From Psychromonas marina (lineage in GTDB: Bacteria > Pseudomonadota > Gammaproteobacteria > Enterobacterales > Psychromonadaceae): a stretch of 64,000 bases of DNA. Shown piece by piece: positions 16,718 to 26,115 of this stretch. The stretch is from the NCBI RefSeq assembly GCF_030161115.1, contig NZ_BSPQ01000021.1:55781-119780 (forward strand), in the 5' to 3' direction. The first letter of the stretch is position 1. Each line of letters opens with the position of its first letter. The position numbers were made by a program, and so were the translations under genes. The notes beneath the pieces were generated by a model. The model was not told the origin of the DNA. It worked only from the letters and a program-made list of their open reading frames with translations, and made no database searches.

Positions 16718-19435
16718 ATGGGTTTTCTGAACAACTTCTCAATTAAAAGTAAGCTACTGCTTATTATCTTTTTTCCTTTATTAATATTGATCTTCGCTTC
16801 ATTTAGAGAAGTGGATTTATTAAATAAGGATATTGCTAATCTTTCTTCTATTGAAACAAACTTAAGCGTGGGTAATAGGGTCATGACTAACCTATTGATC
16901 GTTGATAAATTACGCCTAAACATATTAATGCAACAAAATAGCCATGATAACTTAGGGTTACTTAAAAAAGCTGAAGTAAATGGTGAACGGGTAATAGAGC
17001 TATCAAATTCGCTTGTTGCTAAACACCAAGAATTAACAAAAAATATTGCCTTACAAAGCTTTACTTCAAATTTTAATGATATGAATGATGCACTTAATGA
17101 TGTCAGTAGCTTTGATGCAAGTGATATTGAAGAGTGGTCTGCTTGGGTAATTGAAGATATCGTTTTTGAATTATTTAATTCATTAGAAAAGCTGAATGTA
17201 TATACAAGCATTGACGATGTTAATCAAAAGATGAATGTCATCAATCAATTGCGCTGGATTATGTATTATGCATTACAAGAAAACTGGCTTATTGACGTTA
17301 TGTTAGAAAAGCAATCCTTTGAGTTGCTAGAAGAACTAAGAACTATTTCAGTTAAAGAGGAAATATTTATTGGCCGTTTTCTCTCGTTAAATGCTAATAA
17401 AGAGCAAGTAGACTTGTTGCTTAATACCTTTCAGAAGGAGGGGTTTCAAAAAAGTTTATTATATAAAGAAAATGCAATAGCTCGAAATTTTGCTTTTTTT
17501 GCCCAGATTGATAAAAGCGATATTGAATCAGTATTAAATGCACGCTTAGCATTGATGATGGAAATGTCACAAAGCATTATTTCAACAACGATTGAAGAAA
17601 TTAAAGTGAGTAGTGAACATGTTACTCAACGTATCTATTTACTGATGACTCTAATTGTTTTAGTTATTTTGTTTATTATTTTCTTAAGTTTCAATTTAAT
17701 CCAACGTATATTTTCTTATCTTAAATCGACCCTAATACAATTAGAAACGATTGAAAGTAATAACGACTATACAATTCTAATCTCAGAAGCAGGTAATGAT
17801 GAATTTTCTCACTTTTCCTCTAAGTTAAACAAACTGATTGCAGAGCGTAAAATCAATGTTGATAAAATGATTCAATCTAAAGAGGAGGCTGAGCGAGCTA
17901 ATAAAGCCAAAAGCTATTTTCTCGCTAATATGTCTCACGAAATTCGCACGCCATTAAACGGTATATTGGGGATGTATCAAATATTGGAAGCAACTGAACT
18001 TAGTCATAGTCAAAAAAACCACTTAGAAACAATCAATCAATCTTCTAAAACGTTGTTAATGTTGATTAACGATATATTGGATATTTCTAAAATAGAGTCG
18101 GGTAAGTTAACTATCTCGACAACTAATACTAATTTTAGAGAGGCATTATATGAAACCATCTCAATGGTGAGCTCTAAAGCAGTTGAGAAAAAACTTAAAT
18201 TATCACTTGATGTGGATGCTAACTTACCGGAAGAATTAATGTTAGATGAGCATCGTTTACGCCAAATCATGATGAACATACTTTCAAATGCATTAAAATT
18301 TACAATGCAGGGCTTTGTAAAGGTTATTGTATCCGGGGTTCAAAATGAACAGCGTTGTATATTAAGCATTCAAGTTAAAGACACCGGTATTGGTATTGCC
18401 GAATCGAGTCAAGAGACAATATTTCAACCCTTTGTTCAAGAAGATGGCTCTATAACCCGCGAATTTGGTGGGACTGGACTTGGGCTTGCTATCAGTTCGC
18501 AACTTGTCAATTTAATGGGGGGCAGTATCCGATGTGATTCTGTTAAAGGGCAAGGAAGTACTTTCTCTTTTGATTTAGATATTCCGCTTATGACACAACC
18601 TCAAGGTATTCAACCAACCTTATCAGAAGCGGCGCCAACTCAGGTTAAACAACAGGTGATTATCATCGATGCACTTGGTCATAAAGCTACATTATTAAAT
18701 AGAGAGTTAACCTATCTTGGTGTGGACGTATTACAAACTGTTGTTTCGGTTGAGGCTATTCCCGAAAAACTGAATCCCTCAACCATATTACTATATTGTC
18801 AATCTGAAGCTTCAAGTACCCAAAGCGAGTTAAAAATATTGCTTTCAGACTTTACCGTTAACCCAATTGTACTCGCCCAAGAAACCGATGATGACGGATT
18901 TGACTTTAGGGATCAGATTGACGGTCAGCTTATGATTCCATTACTTGGTAAACGATGTTTAAAAATACTTAATCAAGCGGTTGAAAATAAAATTAAAACG
19001 AGTATTAGCCATGATTCGGCTTCCATTATAAAGACAACTAAAAACCTACCTGTTTTGCTTGTTGAAGATAATCTAGTTAATCAAAAAGTAGCTTCTTTCT
19101 TTCTAAAATCTTTTGGCTATGATTTTGAGATCGCAGAGAATGGGTTAGAGGCCGTTAATGCAATTAAAAGAGGCGGAATTTTTAGTACTGTTTTAATGGA
19201 TTGCATGATGCCCATCATGGATGGCTTTACAGCAACCAAAGAAATTCGCCTTTATGAAGAACAACAGGGATTAAATAAAGTCCCGATTATTGCGCTAACA
19301 GCAAGCATTTTTGATGAAGATATTAAGCAGTGTTATATCGCGGGTATGGATGATTACCTTGCTAAGCCTATCGATAAAGCCTTGTTTCAAGATAAAATGA
19401 ATACCTATACTAATAAAGACAATATCGCTCACTAA
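16718..19435 (+). CDS. Hybrid sensor histidine kinase / response regulator, NIT-like sensor domain
   Basis: 905-aa membrane two-component kinase. Order: TM1 about 12-28; helical periplasmic domain to about 305 with features of a NIT sensor (two helix pairs, INQLRWIMYYALQENWLIDV); TM2 about 307-328; HAMP-like linker; HisKA with ANMSHEIRTPLNG; HATPase with NILSNALKF, DTGIGI and GGTGLGLAIS; a degenerate receiver-like domain (about 645-760) without a usable Asp; and an intact C-terminal receiver with LLVEDN and LMDCMMPIMDG, then DDYLAKPID. No HPt domain, so a separate phosphotransfer protein is needed. It is divergent from the PstS-like/porin operon. Confidence 0.87.
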   Translation: MGFLNNFSIKSKLLLIIFFPLLILIFASFREVDLLNKDIANLSSIETNLSVGNRVMTNLLIVDKLRLNILMQQNSHDNLGLLKKAEVNGERVIELSNSLVAKHQELTKNIALQSFTSNFNDMNDALNDVSSFDASDIEEWSAWVIEDIVFELFNSLEKLNVYTSIDDVNQKMNVINQLRWIMYYALQENWLIDVMLEKQSFELLEELRTISVKEEIFIGRFLSLNANKEQVDLLLNTFQKEGFQKSLLYKENAIARNFAFFAQIDKSDIESVLNARLALMMEMSQSIISTTIEEIKVSSEHVTQRIYLLMTLIVLVILFIIFLSFNLIQRIFSYLKSTLIQLETIESNNDYTILISEAGNDEFSHFSSKLNKLIAERKINVDKMIQSKEEAERANKAKSYFLANMSHEIRTPLNGILGMYQILEATELSHSQKNHLETINQSSKTLLMLINDILDISKIESGKLTISTTNTNFREALYETISMVSSKAVEKKLKLSLDVDANLPEELMLDEHRLRQIMMNILSNALKFTMQGFVKVIVSGVQNEQRCILSIQVKDTGIGIAESSQETIFQPFVQEDGSITREFGGTGLGLAISSQLVNLMGGSIRCDSVKGQGSTFSFDLDIPLMTQPQGIQPTLSEAAPTQVKQQVIIIDALGHKATLLNRELTYLGVDVLQTVVSVEAIPEKLNPSTILLYCQSEASSTQSELKILLSDFTVNPIVLAQETDDDGFDFRDQIDGQLMIPLLGKRCLKILNQAVENKIKTSISHDSASIIKTTKNLPVLLVEDNLVNQKVASFFLKSFGYDFEIAENGLEAVNAIKRGGIFSTVLMDCMMPIMDGFTATKEIRLYEEQQGLNKVPIIALTASIFDEDIKQCYIAGMDDYLAKPIDKALFQDKMNTYTNKDNIAH

Positions 19436-19731
19436 AAGTGTTAATAGCTTTATTAATTAAACGAACTTAATGGTGTTGTAGCTTTATATCGGCCCATTAG
19501 CTGGTGGCTATAAAGAGAATAATTAGCCATTATTGTAATCTAATCACTGAAAGTTATCTCCAAAATAGCTTCTGATATAGAGTGATGGGCTCAATACTCG
19601 CTGAGTACTTTAGGGTTAGTATTAAATGGTTACCAACTATATTTAAACTCAGCGTTTTAAACAATAAACTGTTAAACTAGCTGCACGAAAGACCCAATCA
19701 ATCAAATTAAAACCTCGCAATAGGAATATAA
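19436..19731. other. Intergenic spacer
   Basis: About 300 AT-rich bases with no recognised gene, terminator or repeat. It presumably carries the promoter of the AAA-like gene. Confidence 0.4.
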
Positions 19732-20190
19732 ATGCTAGTAGTAGATTACCAGAGTAAAAGTTACCATCGATTTTTAGAAGATATGACTCAAATCGCAAAG
19801 CATAAAACACGTTTTTTAGTGACATTTAATGGTCCAAATCCAAATGAGTTAACGATGGCAGAGGAAGATTTCTTATCTGCGACCAAAAACAAAATCCAAC
19901 ACTCAACAGTGGTAAGTGATAAAGGTTCTGAAACACTTGTTTCTGAATTGTTTAGTGCTGCACGTATTAACCGTGATATGTTACTTTTTGAAAATACAGA
20001 CCTGCTGTTTGACAAAAAAACAGAAGTAAAAAAATCACATGAACGTGATAGTGGTTTTGATATTAACCACTTATTTAAAAGTATTGCTAAACACAATGGC
20101 GTTGTCATTTTAGCAACACAAAACAAACAAACGCTTAGCTCAACAATGTCCACAAAAGTTGATGTCTTAGTTCGCTTTCCTAGCGCATAA
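19732..20190 (+). CDS. Small AAA+-like protein lacking catalytic motifs (pseudo-ATPase)
   Basis: 152 aa, cytosolic. From residue 27 it can be aligned by eye with the core of AAA+ ATPases of the type found near contractile-injection or phage-like genes: RFLVTFNGPNPNELT replaces the Walker A segment (GxxGxGKT; here the lysine is Leu40), SETLVSELFSAARI matches the GETEKNLxxxFDAAE helix, LLFENTDLLFDKKTEVKKSH matches Walker B (LLFDEADALFGKRSEVKDSH; here DE became Glu87-Asn88), and VVILATQNK matches sensor 1. The arginine-finger region has lost its arginines. ATP hydrolysis is therefore unlikely; a scaffold or regulatory role, or gene decay, is possible. No partner gene is adjacent. Terminated by its own hairpin. 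Confidence 0.6.
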   Translation: MLVVDYQSKSYHRFLEDMTQIAKHKTRFLVTFNGPNPNELTMAEEDFLSATKNKIQHSTVVSDKGSETLVSELFSAARINRDMLLFENTDLLFDKKTEVKKSHERDSGFDINHLFKSIAKHNGVVILATQNKQTLSSTMSTKVDVLVRFPSA

Positions 20191-20213
20191 ATTTCATTAT
20201 TTGCTATGATTTA

Positions 20214-20244
20214 AAGGTTAATCATTATTAAACTGATTAACCTT
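20214..20244 (+). terminator. Hairpin after the AAA-like gene
   Basis: An 11-bp perfect stem AAGGTTAATCA/TGATTAACCTT with a 9-base loop lies 24 bp after the stop. The tail is only weakly T-rich. Confidence 0.6.
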
Positions 20245-20553
20245 GTACTTATCTATCGCTGCCTAAATACAAATATCAAATTACCCGCATTCTACATTAT
20301 GAGAATGAGCTTAACGTTACTGCAACTCAGGCACTTACTTAAAGATCTCATTAAGCGATTGAATATAAATAGATAAATTGATTTTCAATCATGAATGAAA
20401 TATTGTAATTGGCAGGTTAATATATTAGATTTTATCCTATAACTCGCTAATGTAGTACGTGACATCTATTTTGCTATGTATGTACAAGGATTACCGTTAG
20501 TATCTTTTTAATTCACTCTTGCATTAAGAATATTGTGATAAGGGAGTAGATCA
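20245..20553. other. Intergenic spacer
   Basis: About 310 bp, AT-rich, no recognisable gene. It must contain the promoter of the solute-binding protein gene at 20554. Confidence 0.4.
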
Positions 20554-21282
20554 ATGCCTGTATTATTATTTCTTTTGTTGTTATTTATATCTACCTTTTC
20601 AGTGAACGCTGAACAAATCAAAGTTGTTACAGAATCCGCATTTCCATTAAGTTATCAAAAAGATGGAAAAATCACAGGGGCTGCTACTGATGTTGTCAAA
20701 GCAACGCTGGACAGTGTAGGTTTGGATTACCAAATTGAGATATATCCCTGGGCTAGAGCCTATAAAAAAGCGTTGATGGATGAGAATACGTTGATTTATT
20801 CTATGGCTAGAACGTCTTCTCGAGAGAATCAGTTCAAGTGGGTTGGACAAATCGTTCCGATTAAATACCACTTTATGAAGTTGAAGAGTAGATCGGATAT
20901 CGAAGTCACCTCCTTAGATCAAGCTAAAAAATATAAAATAGGCGTCGTAATCGAAGACGTTAGACATCAATACCTAAGAGGGGAAAATTTTACTGAGCTA
21001 CAGGTGGTCAGCAGTAATGAACAAAATTTAGCAAAATTATTTAAAAAAAGAATCGACATGTTTCCAATTAGTCAATTGGGCCTTGCTACGCTCTGTAATA
21101 ACGCCAACTTCGATTGTTCAAACTTAGATAAAGTCTATGAATTAAGTGATTTATCTAATGGATTGTATATGGCATACAGTAAATCCACATCAGATGAGAT
21201 TGTTAACAAAACAAAAAATTCACTTATACAGTTAAAAGAGCAGGGTATTTACAATCATTTTATGGATGAGTTTTTAAAATAA
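20554..21282 (+). CDS. Periplasmic solute-binding protein, family 3 (PBP2-like)
   Basis: 242 aa with a signal peptide cleaved near VNAEQ. The mature chain is an amino-acid-type type II periplasmic binding fold: IKVVTESAFPLSYQKDGKITGAATD, then EIYPWARAYKKAL, SMARTSSRENQFKWVGQI, and a short second lobe. The IYPWARA and RTxxRE motifs are typical of the stand-alone periplasmic proteins common in Shewanella and Vibrio. No ABC permease or ATPase is next to it, so it is an orphan receptor, perhaps feeding a sensor or a remote transporter. AGGGAG lies eight bases before the ATG. Confidence 0.8.
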   Translation: MPVLLFLLLLFISTFSVNAEQIKVVTESAFPLSYQKDGKITGAATDVVKATLDSVGLDYQIEIYPWARAYKKALMDENTLIYSMARTSSRENQFKWVGQIVPIKYHFMKLKSRSDIEVTSLDQAKKYKIGVVIEDVRHQYLRGENFTELQVVSSNEQNLAKLFKKRIDMFPISQLGLATLCNNANFDCSNLDKVYELSDLSNGLYMAYSKSTSDEIVNKTKNSLIQLKEQGIYNHFMDEFLK

Positions 21283-21436
21283 ACTGACACGGCACAAATA
21301 TTTAAGCCATAAATATAGAAACATTGCAAATCACGTAAAGATTTAATCAACTTGATTAAGTACCTTATTATGACTTCGTAAATAAGTTTCGTTTATACAA
21401 GCGGAATGACACATCAATCGAAGAAAGGTCACCATC

Positions 21437-21640
21437 ATGAAAAACTTAATTAAAACGACTATTATTGCATCTCTTTTCACTATTGCCGGCGTACAAGCAC
21501 AAAGCTTCTGTGAAGGTTCAAGTGCATGTCTAGGCCAAAACGAAGTACCGCATGTTGCGGCAAAACATGTAACAGTTAAAACCAACTCTCATCAACAAAT
21601 CTGCTCTGGCGCAGCAGCATGTAAATATATCGTTTTATAA
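21437..21640 (+). CDS. Small exported Cys-containing protein
   Basis: 67 aa. Signal peptide MKNLIKTTIIASLFTIAGVQA, then a 46-residue mature peptide with four cysteines in two similar units, FCEGSSACLG and ICSGAAACKY (C-x5-C each), which suggests two disulfides. A purine-rich GAAAGG site precedes the ATG and a good terminator follows, so it looks like a real monocistronic gene. I do not recognise the family. Confidence 0.65.
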   Translation: MKNLIKTTIIASLFTIAGVQAQSFCEGSSACLGQNEVPHVAAKHVTVKTNSHQQICSGAAACKYIVL

Positions 21641-21657
21641 TGTAGATATTAAGACAT

Positions 21658-21696
21658 AAGCTATTATCTTGCTAAAGCGCTAATAGCTTTTTTTTA
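21658..21696. terminator. Terminator after the small exported protein
   Basis: A stem AAGCTATTA/TAATAGCTT is followed by a run of T residues. It overlaps the end of the convergent LysR gene. Confidence 0.8.
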
Positions 21697-22635
21697 TTTG
21701 TTAGTTTTTACATTATTGAATTTATTACATATAAATTCGATTAATAATTTTAACCGAATAGGTTGATACCGATTACGGTGATAAAGTAAATACAGTGGTA
21801 CATCAGGTGAATGCCATTGCTCTTCTATCTCATTCGTAATAATAGCGGGTACTAATGTTCTATTATTAATCTCATCCTCACAATACAATACCGGTAAACG
21901 TACGATCCCATTACTATTTTTTGCAGCATTGATTAATGCACGACCACTTTTGCAACTAAAATTTCCTTGCACGTTTACTTCTAAATCCTCTTGCTGCATA
22001 TCAGTTTTTAATTTTATGTTTTGCTGAAAACGCCATCGCTTTATGCTACCCGTTAAACAATTATGCGACACCAATTGCTTAGGATGATGAATAGTAGGGT
22101 GTCTAGCCAAATAGTCAGGGCTAGCTAATACCTGTACCTTAATATCGGTTAATTTTCTTGCTACTAAACCAGAATCTTGTAGCTCTCCCATGCGCACAAC
22201 AAGGTCAAAAGACTCTGCAATAAGGTCAACACGCTGGCTACTTAAATCTAACTCTAAAGTGATATCAGGATGTAGTAAGTTAAACTCCGCAAGCAAGTCA
22301 GCCACTATATCTTCACCAATGATGCCGCCAACACAGTTAATATTAATATTACCGTGTAAAGATTCGGTATCATCTTTTGCCGTTATCACCGCTTGTTCGA
22401 TCGCTTGTAGAGAAGCGAGGCATTGCTGAAAAAACAGTTCACCCGTTGGTGTTAATCGTTGAGCACGTGTCGTCCGAATAATGAGTTGAACGCCGAGTTG
22501 CTTTTCTAATTGGGTAAGTTGACGAGATACATGTGCGCGTGATGACTGTAATATAGCGGCTGCTTTGGTAAAGCTACCTTGCTCAGCGATAGTGACAAAG
22601 GTACGTATATCAACAAGGGAAGTATTGCTCTGCAT
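21694..22635 (-). CDS. LysR-family transcriptional regulator
   Basis: 313 aa. N-terminal winged helix-turn-helix (VDIRTFVTIAEQGSFTKAAAILQSSRAHVSRQLTQLE) and a PBP-like effector domain (NININCVGGIIGEDIVADLLAEF). It lies divergent from the short-chain dehydrogenase gene across a 176-bp spacer, the usual layout for a LysR regulator and its target. The effector is unknown. Codon use and length are ordinary. Confidence 0.92.
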   Translation of the reverse strand: MQSNTSLVDIRTFVTIAEQGSFTKAAAILQSSRAHVSRQLTQLEKQLGVQLIIRTTRAQRLTPTGELFFQQCLASLQAIEQAVITAKDDTESLHGNININCVGGIIGEDIVADLLAEFNLLHPDITLELDLSSQRVDLIAESFDLVVRMGELQDSGLVARKLTDIKVQVLASPDYLARHPTIHHPKQLVSHNCLTGSIKRWRFQQNIKLKTDMQQEDLEVNVQGNFSCKSGRALINAAKNSNGIVRLPVLYCEDEINNRTLVPAIITNEIEEQWHSPDVPLYLLYHRNRYQPIRLKLLIEFICNKFNNVKTNK

Positions 22636-22811
22636 GAATAGAGTTCACCTAGAATAATTAACATTCACCACATTGTAGCTCAAAATGTAACAGTCATGTA
22701 CTTTCGTATATATATATCACCAATACTAGTTTCTATATAATCTCGATCATCAACTCAGAGCTGACTATTCTCATCTTTGAGTATTAATCGTCTTAACAGA
22801 GAAAATATATT
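22636..22811. promoter_or_regulatory. Divergent LysR/SDR control region
   Basis: A 176-bp spacer between divergent genes, AT-rich, expected to hold the LysR binding site. No single T-N11-A palindrome stands out enough to name. Confidence 0.4.
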
Positions 22812-23531
22812 ATGAAAAAATTAGTCGTTATTACTGGTTCAAGTTCTGGTATTGGTGAAGCTACAGCAAAACGTTTAAGTGCAGCAGGGCATCCATTATT
22901 ATTAGTTGCTCGTCGAGTAGAAAAATTGCAGGCATTAAATTTACCAAACTGCTTGTGTGAAAAAGTAGACTTAACGGTACATGCAGAACTTCATGCAGCA
23001 CTAAGTAAAGCAGAAGCATTATATGGTCCTACTGATCTGCTCATTAACAATGCAGGTATGATGCTATTAGGGCAAGTTGAAACACAGGATATTTCAGAGT
23101 TTAAAACCATGTTTGATATTAATGTCATTGCATTGTTAAACGGTATGCAGGCAGTACTCGCACCAATGAAAGAAAGAAACACAGGAACAATCATTAATAT
23201 AAGCTCAATTGCTGGTCGTAAAACATTCGGTGGTCATGCTGCTTATTGTGGGACTAAGTTTGCTGTACATGCTATTACAGAAAATGTCCGCGAAGAGGTG
23301 GCTTGTTCAGATGTGCGCGTAATTACAATTGCACCAGGTGCTGTAGAAACTGAATTGCTATCTCATACAACGTCAGATGAAATTAAAGCGGGTTACGAGG
23401 AGTGGAAAGAGTCGATGGGTAACGTACTAGCACCTGATGATGTAGCACGCTCAATCGAATTTGCTTATTCACAACCACAAGATGTTTGTATTCGTGAAAT
23501 TGTTATAGCAAGTACACGTCAACAGCCATAA
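22812..23531 (+). CDS. Short-chain dehydrogenase/reductase (SDR)
   Basis: 239-aa classical SDR oxidoreductase. Cofactor motif TGSSSGIGEA, structural NNAG, catalytic Ser in ISSIAG and the YCGTK (YxxxK) pair. The ARR at the end of beta 2 suggests NADP preference (family knowledge). The substrate cannot be told. It is probably controlled by the divergent LysR regulator. ATG preceded by a weak AGAG site. Confidence 0.92.
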   Translation: MKKLVVITGSSSGIGEATAKRLSAAGHPLLLVARRVEKLQALNLPNCLCEKVDLTVHAELHAALSKAEALYGPTDLLINNAGMMLLGQVETQDISEFKTMFDINVIALLNGMQAVLAPMKERNTGTIINISSIAGRKTFGGHAAYCGTKFAVHAITENVREEVACSDVRVITIAPGAVETELLSHTTSDEIKAGYEEWKESMGNVLAPDDVARSIEFAYSQPQDVCIREIVIASTRQQP

Positions 23532-23547
23532 TTACGTATACCAATCA

Positions 23548-23588
23548 TTAAGCACAGATCTGACTTACAGTGAATACTGTGCTTAATA
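23548..23588 (+). terminator. Hairpin after the SDR gene
   Basis: ATTAAGCACAG pairs perfectly with CTGTGCTTAAT, 16 bp after the stop; the loop holds a second small inverted repeat. No strong T-run. Confidence 0.6.
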
Positions 23589-25358
23589 GACTTTACAACT
23601 ATTACAAAAACCAAATTAACCATTTAAATCAAACTCTTATACGATTAAGTTGATTGGTAGATTAATGTAGATAGGGCACTTGTATTAAATTTAACTTTGA
23701 AAATACAAATCTAGGTTAATTTATCCCCATGCAACCTAGCTGTATAAAACACAGTTAAGTTATTTCACCTAATTATCACTTATATGAATAGTTCGATGCC
23801 TAAAATGATGTTAAAAACATGGTAATAATCAATGAATCGGAGTAAATATTTTAAAGCTTATTAACTTCATTGTTGAGTGAATACCAATAAATGCGAACAA
23901 CAGTCATATAAGATAAATAAGTATTTCTTAAATATGAAATGAACATTAAGAAACTGTAATTTTCAATCCACTATATGATGCCACTTAATGGGTTAATAAT
24001 TGATGTAAAGTCACAGACACGATTTTAGAAAACAGCGCTAGAAAGAACTAAGTTATCAAATATAAAAAATGAGTACGGTCAAACATAATACATTCGTAGT
24101 ATTAAAACCTGATAACGTGTTCAAGCTAATTGTTGAAGTAAAAATATTAGCACCATCATTTAAAGTTGAAGCTATATAAATTATTAAAGTTAAGGGTTGA
24201 AAATTAAAGCAATGAGAAGGCAAATTTTAATATATGTATAGAGTAAGTAATTAAGATCAGGTTAGCTAAATGCTAGCGTAACAATTTGATTTCAACGTTA
24301 ACAGTAGATGAAGTATTCATAGATAATCATTAATATTATTAAATCGACAATATGAATCTGTTTAAACTTAGTAAAAGCTAAAGTGGATATTTAGTAGTTA
24401 ATCTGTATTTAATCTGGTTAATGCCCCAGAATACAAACACACTAACAACTGCGCATAATGTATATTATGTTAAATAGAGTTTATTATATTGTATATTGAT
24501 ACCATCTTGAGGCTATCAATAACCCCAATTTAATATCCTATTGAACATAATTGTATTTAACATAAAATGTATAACATACTGTTATCCTATATGCGCGGTT
24601 TACTAAAATACAGATTTATCATATTCATATTAAATGCGTTTTTTAATCTAATTCTGGTTATTGTCGTGTTACTTAATATCTCTTTAAGCTATAAATTCGT
24701 GATTAGCCATATTTTACAACTAATTACAGTCATTCATTTTCTACTTAATCTGGCTGAAATCCACATCAGATAAGGCTTTGTAATACTTTATGCCATATAT
24801 TTAAGCGCTCTGTGCTGCAATCTATTAATAAACTCGGGTCTTTCTCCTAATCGCTGCAAGCTAGAAACGATAAACTGATGGAATAACTTTCTCTAATATA
24901 ATTTCCTTAAGTTATTAATTAAAAATTTCATCTACCTTGTTTAATTATTCGTGCTTGTTGTGTCATATCCTAATAACTGTCTGTAAAGGAAAATTAATGT
25001 TTTTAATCATTGCCAATGATCGTTTACTTTTATAAATAAAATGAAGCCCCCTTTTTTATATGTAAATTTTACTCGAATAAAGTTTGGAGTTTTCTAAATA
25101 TAAATTTATTGGTAACAACTACTGTATGACAAAGTAACAATCCCTTTAGATCAACTTAAATCATTCTCTACTGGTTTTTAGGATTTGTTAATTTCGAAGT
25201 CTACAAGCTAGTTTGTATGATTATTTTTGCCAACAGGCAGTACGGAGTTTTAAGAATTGACTCATGTTAACTGACCTAACACAATTATGCTTTTCTCAGT
25301 TGAAGATCAGAAAATATAGCAGAATATCTAACGTGTAATATTAAAAATGGTGTTGATG
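23589..25358. other. Gene-poor AT-rich stretch
   Basis: About 1.8 kb without a convincing gene on either strand. The base composition is markedly AT-rich, frames are closed by frequent stops, and the only sizeable frame (24567-24773, a hydrophobic 68-residue translation) lacks a ribosome site. It may be decayed coding DNA, a hidden RNA gene or simple drift; no repeat, tRNA or insertion-sequence end was recognised. Confidence 0.5.
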
Positions 25359-25388
25359 AAAAAGACTATTTAATAAAATCAAATAGTC
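25359..25388 (-). terminator. Terminator of the DUF2237 gene
   Basis: Read on the minus strand, GACTATTT and AAATAGTC form a stem followed by TTTTTC, about 30 bp after the stop codon. Confidence 0.75.
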
Positions 25389-25418
25389 ACTTAATGGTAT
25401 TAATTGGTAGCCTACCTG

Positions 25419-25796
25419 CTAATTAAGGTCTACAGCATATTTCTTTAGCAGTTCCATCGGCACGATATCTAATGCTTTGATATGTGTTCTTGTCAGATGA
25501 ATACGTGGTGCCATGTTATCCTTTTCAGCTTCTAACCACCTTGACGCACACAAACACCAACTATTACCAGGTTTTAAACCTTTGAATTGATATTCAGGGA
25601 CTGGTGTTGATAAATCATTACCTTTCGACGTTGAATACTCTAAAAATTCTTTAGTTACTTTAATACATACGGTGTGTGAACCGACATCAAGTTTACTTGT
25701 ATTACACTTACCGTCTCGGTAAGCCCCTGTTATTGGGTCATTACAACAGAGCTCTAATGTTTCACCGAATACATTTAACGATTTATCCATTTCCAT
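25419..25796 (-). CDS. DUF2237 family protein
   Basis: 125-aa small cytosolic protein of the DUF2237 family, whose function is not established. Family landmarks: NVFGETLELCCNDPITGAYRDG, DVGSHTVCIKVTKEFLEYS, SKGNDLSTP, and GLKPGNSWCLCASRWLEA. Length and all conserved cysteines are normal for the family. An AAAGGAA site precedes the first ATG. It is flanked by the divergent EmrA-like gene. Confidence 0.88.
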   Translation of the reverse strand: MEMDKSLNVFGETLELCCNDPITGAYRDGKCNTSKLDVGSHTVCIKVTKEFLEYSTSKGNDLSTPVPEYQFKGLKPGNSWCLCASRWLEAEKDNMAPRIHLTRTHIKALDIVPMELLKKYAVDLN

Positions 25797-26062
25797 GCGT
25801 TATTCCTTTAATATCGTTCATTCATTATTAATGATAGCGTTTGGCTAGTGACCAAGAATAAGCTTTTTTTAATAAATGTTCTCTATTTTTTGCGGCTTCT
25901 TTGACCTTTTTAAAAATTTAATTATCTCGTTGTTACTTACTTTTACCTAAATAATTTAATCATAGCCTCTTATTTTTTAAAGAAAATAACAGTTAACTTC
26001 TAAAAACAGATCAATAAACCGCTATTCCAGTTAATAGTTTCACTGAAAGTTAACTTTACACC

Positions 26063-26084
26063 AACTGTACCGTACGGTACAGTT
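26063..26084. promoter_or_regulatory. 22-bp perfect palindromic operator, TetR-type
   Basis: AACTGTACCGTACGGTACAGTT is a perfect palindrome 32 bp before the HlyD/EmrA-like gene. A diverged copy sharing 15 of 22 positions lies at 29354-29375, in front of the TetR gene. Both positions fit repression by that TetR protein. Confidence 0.8.
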
Positions 26085-26115
26085 TGCAATATGCAGTACA
26101 CTTAGGAACCCTTTA

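Noticed and set aside
24567..24773. Hydrophobic 68-residue open frame in the gene-poor stretch
   Set aside because: No ribosome site, AT-rich sequence gives hydrophobic translation by chance, no family resemblance.
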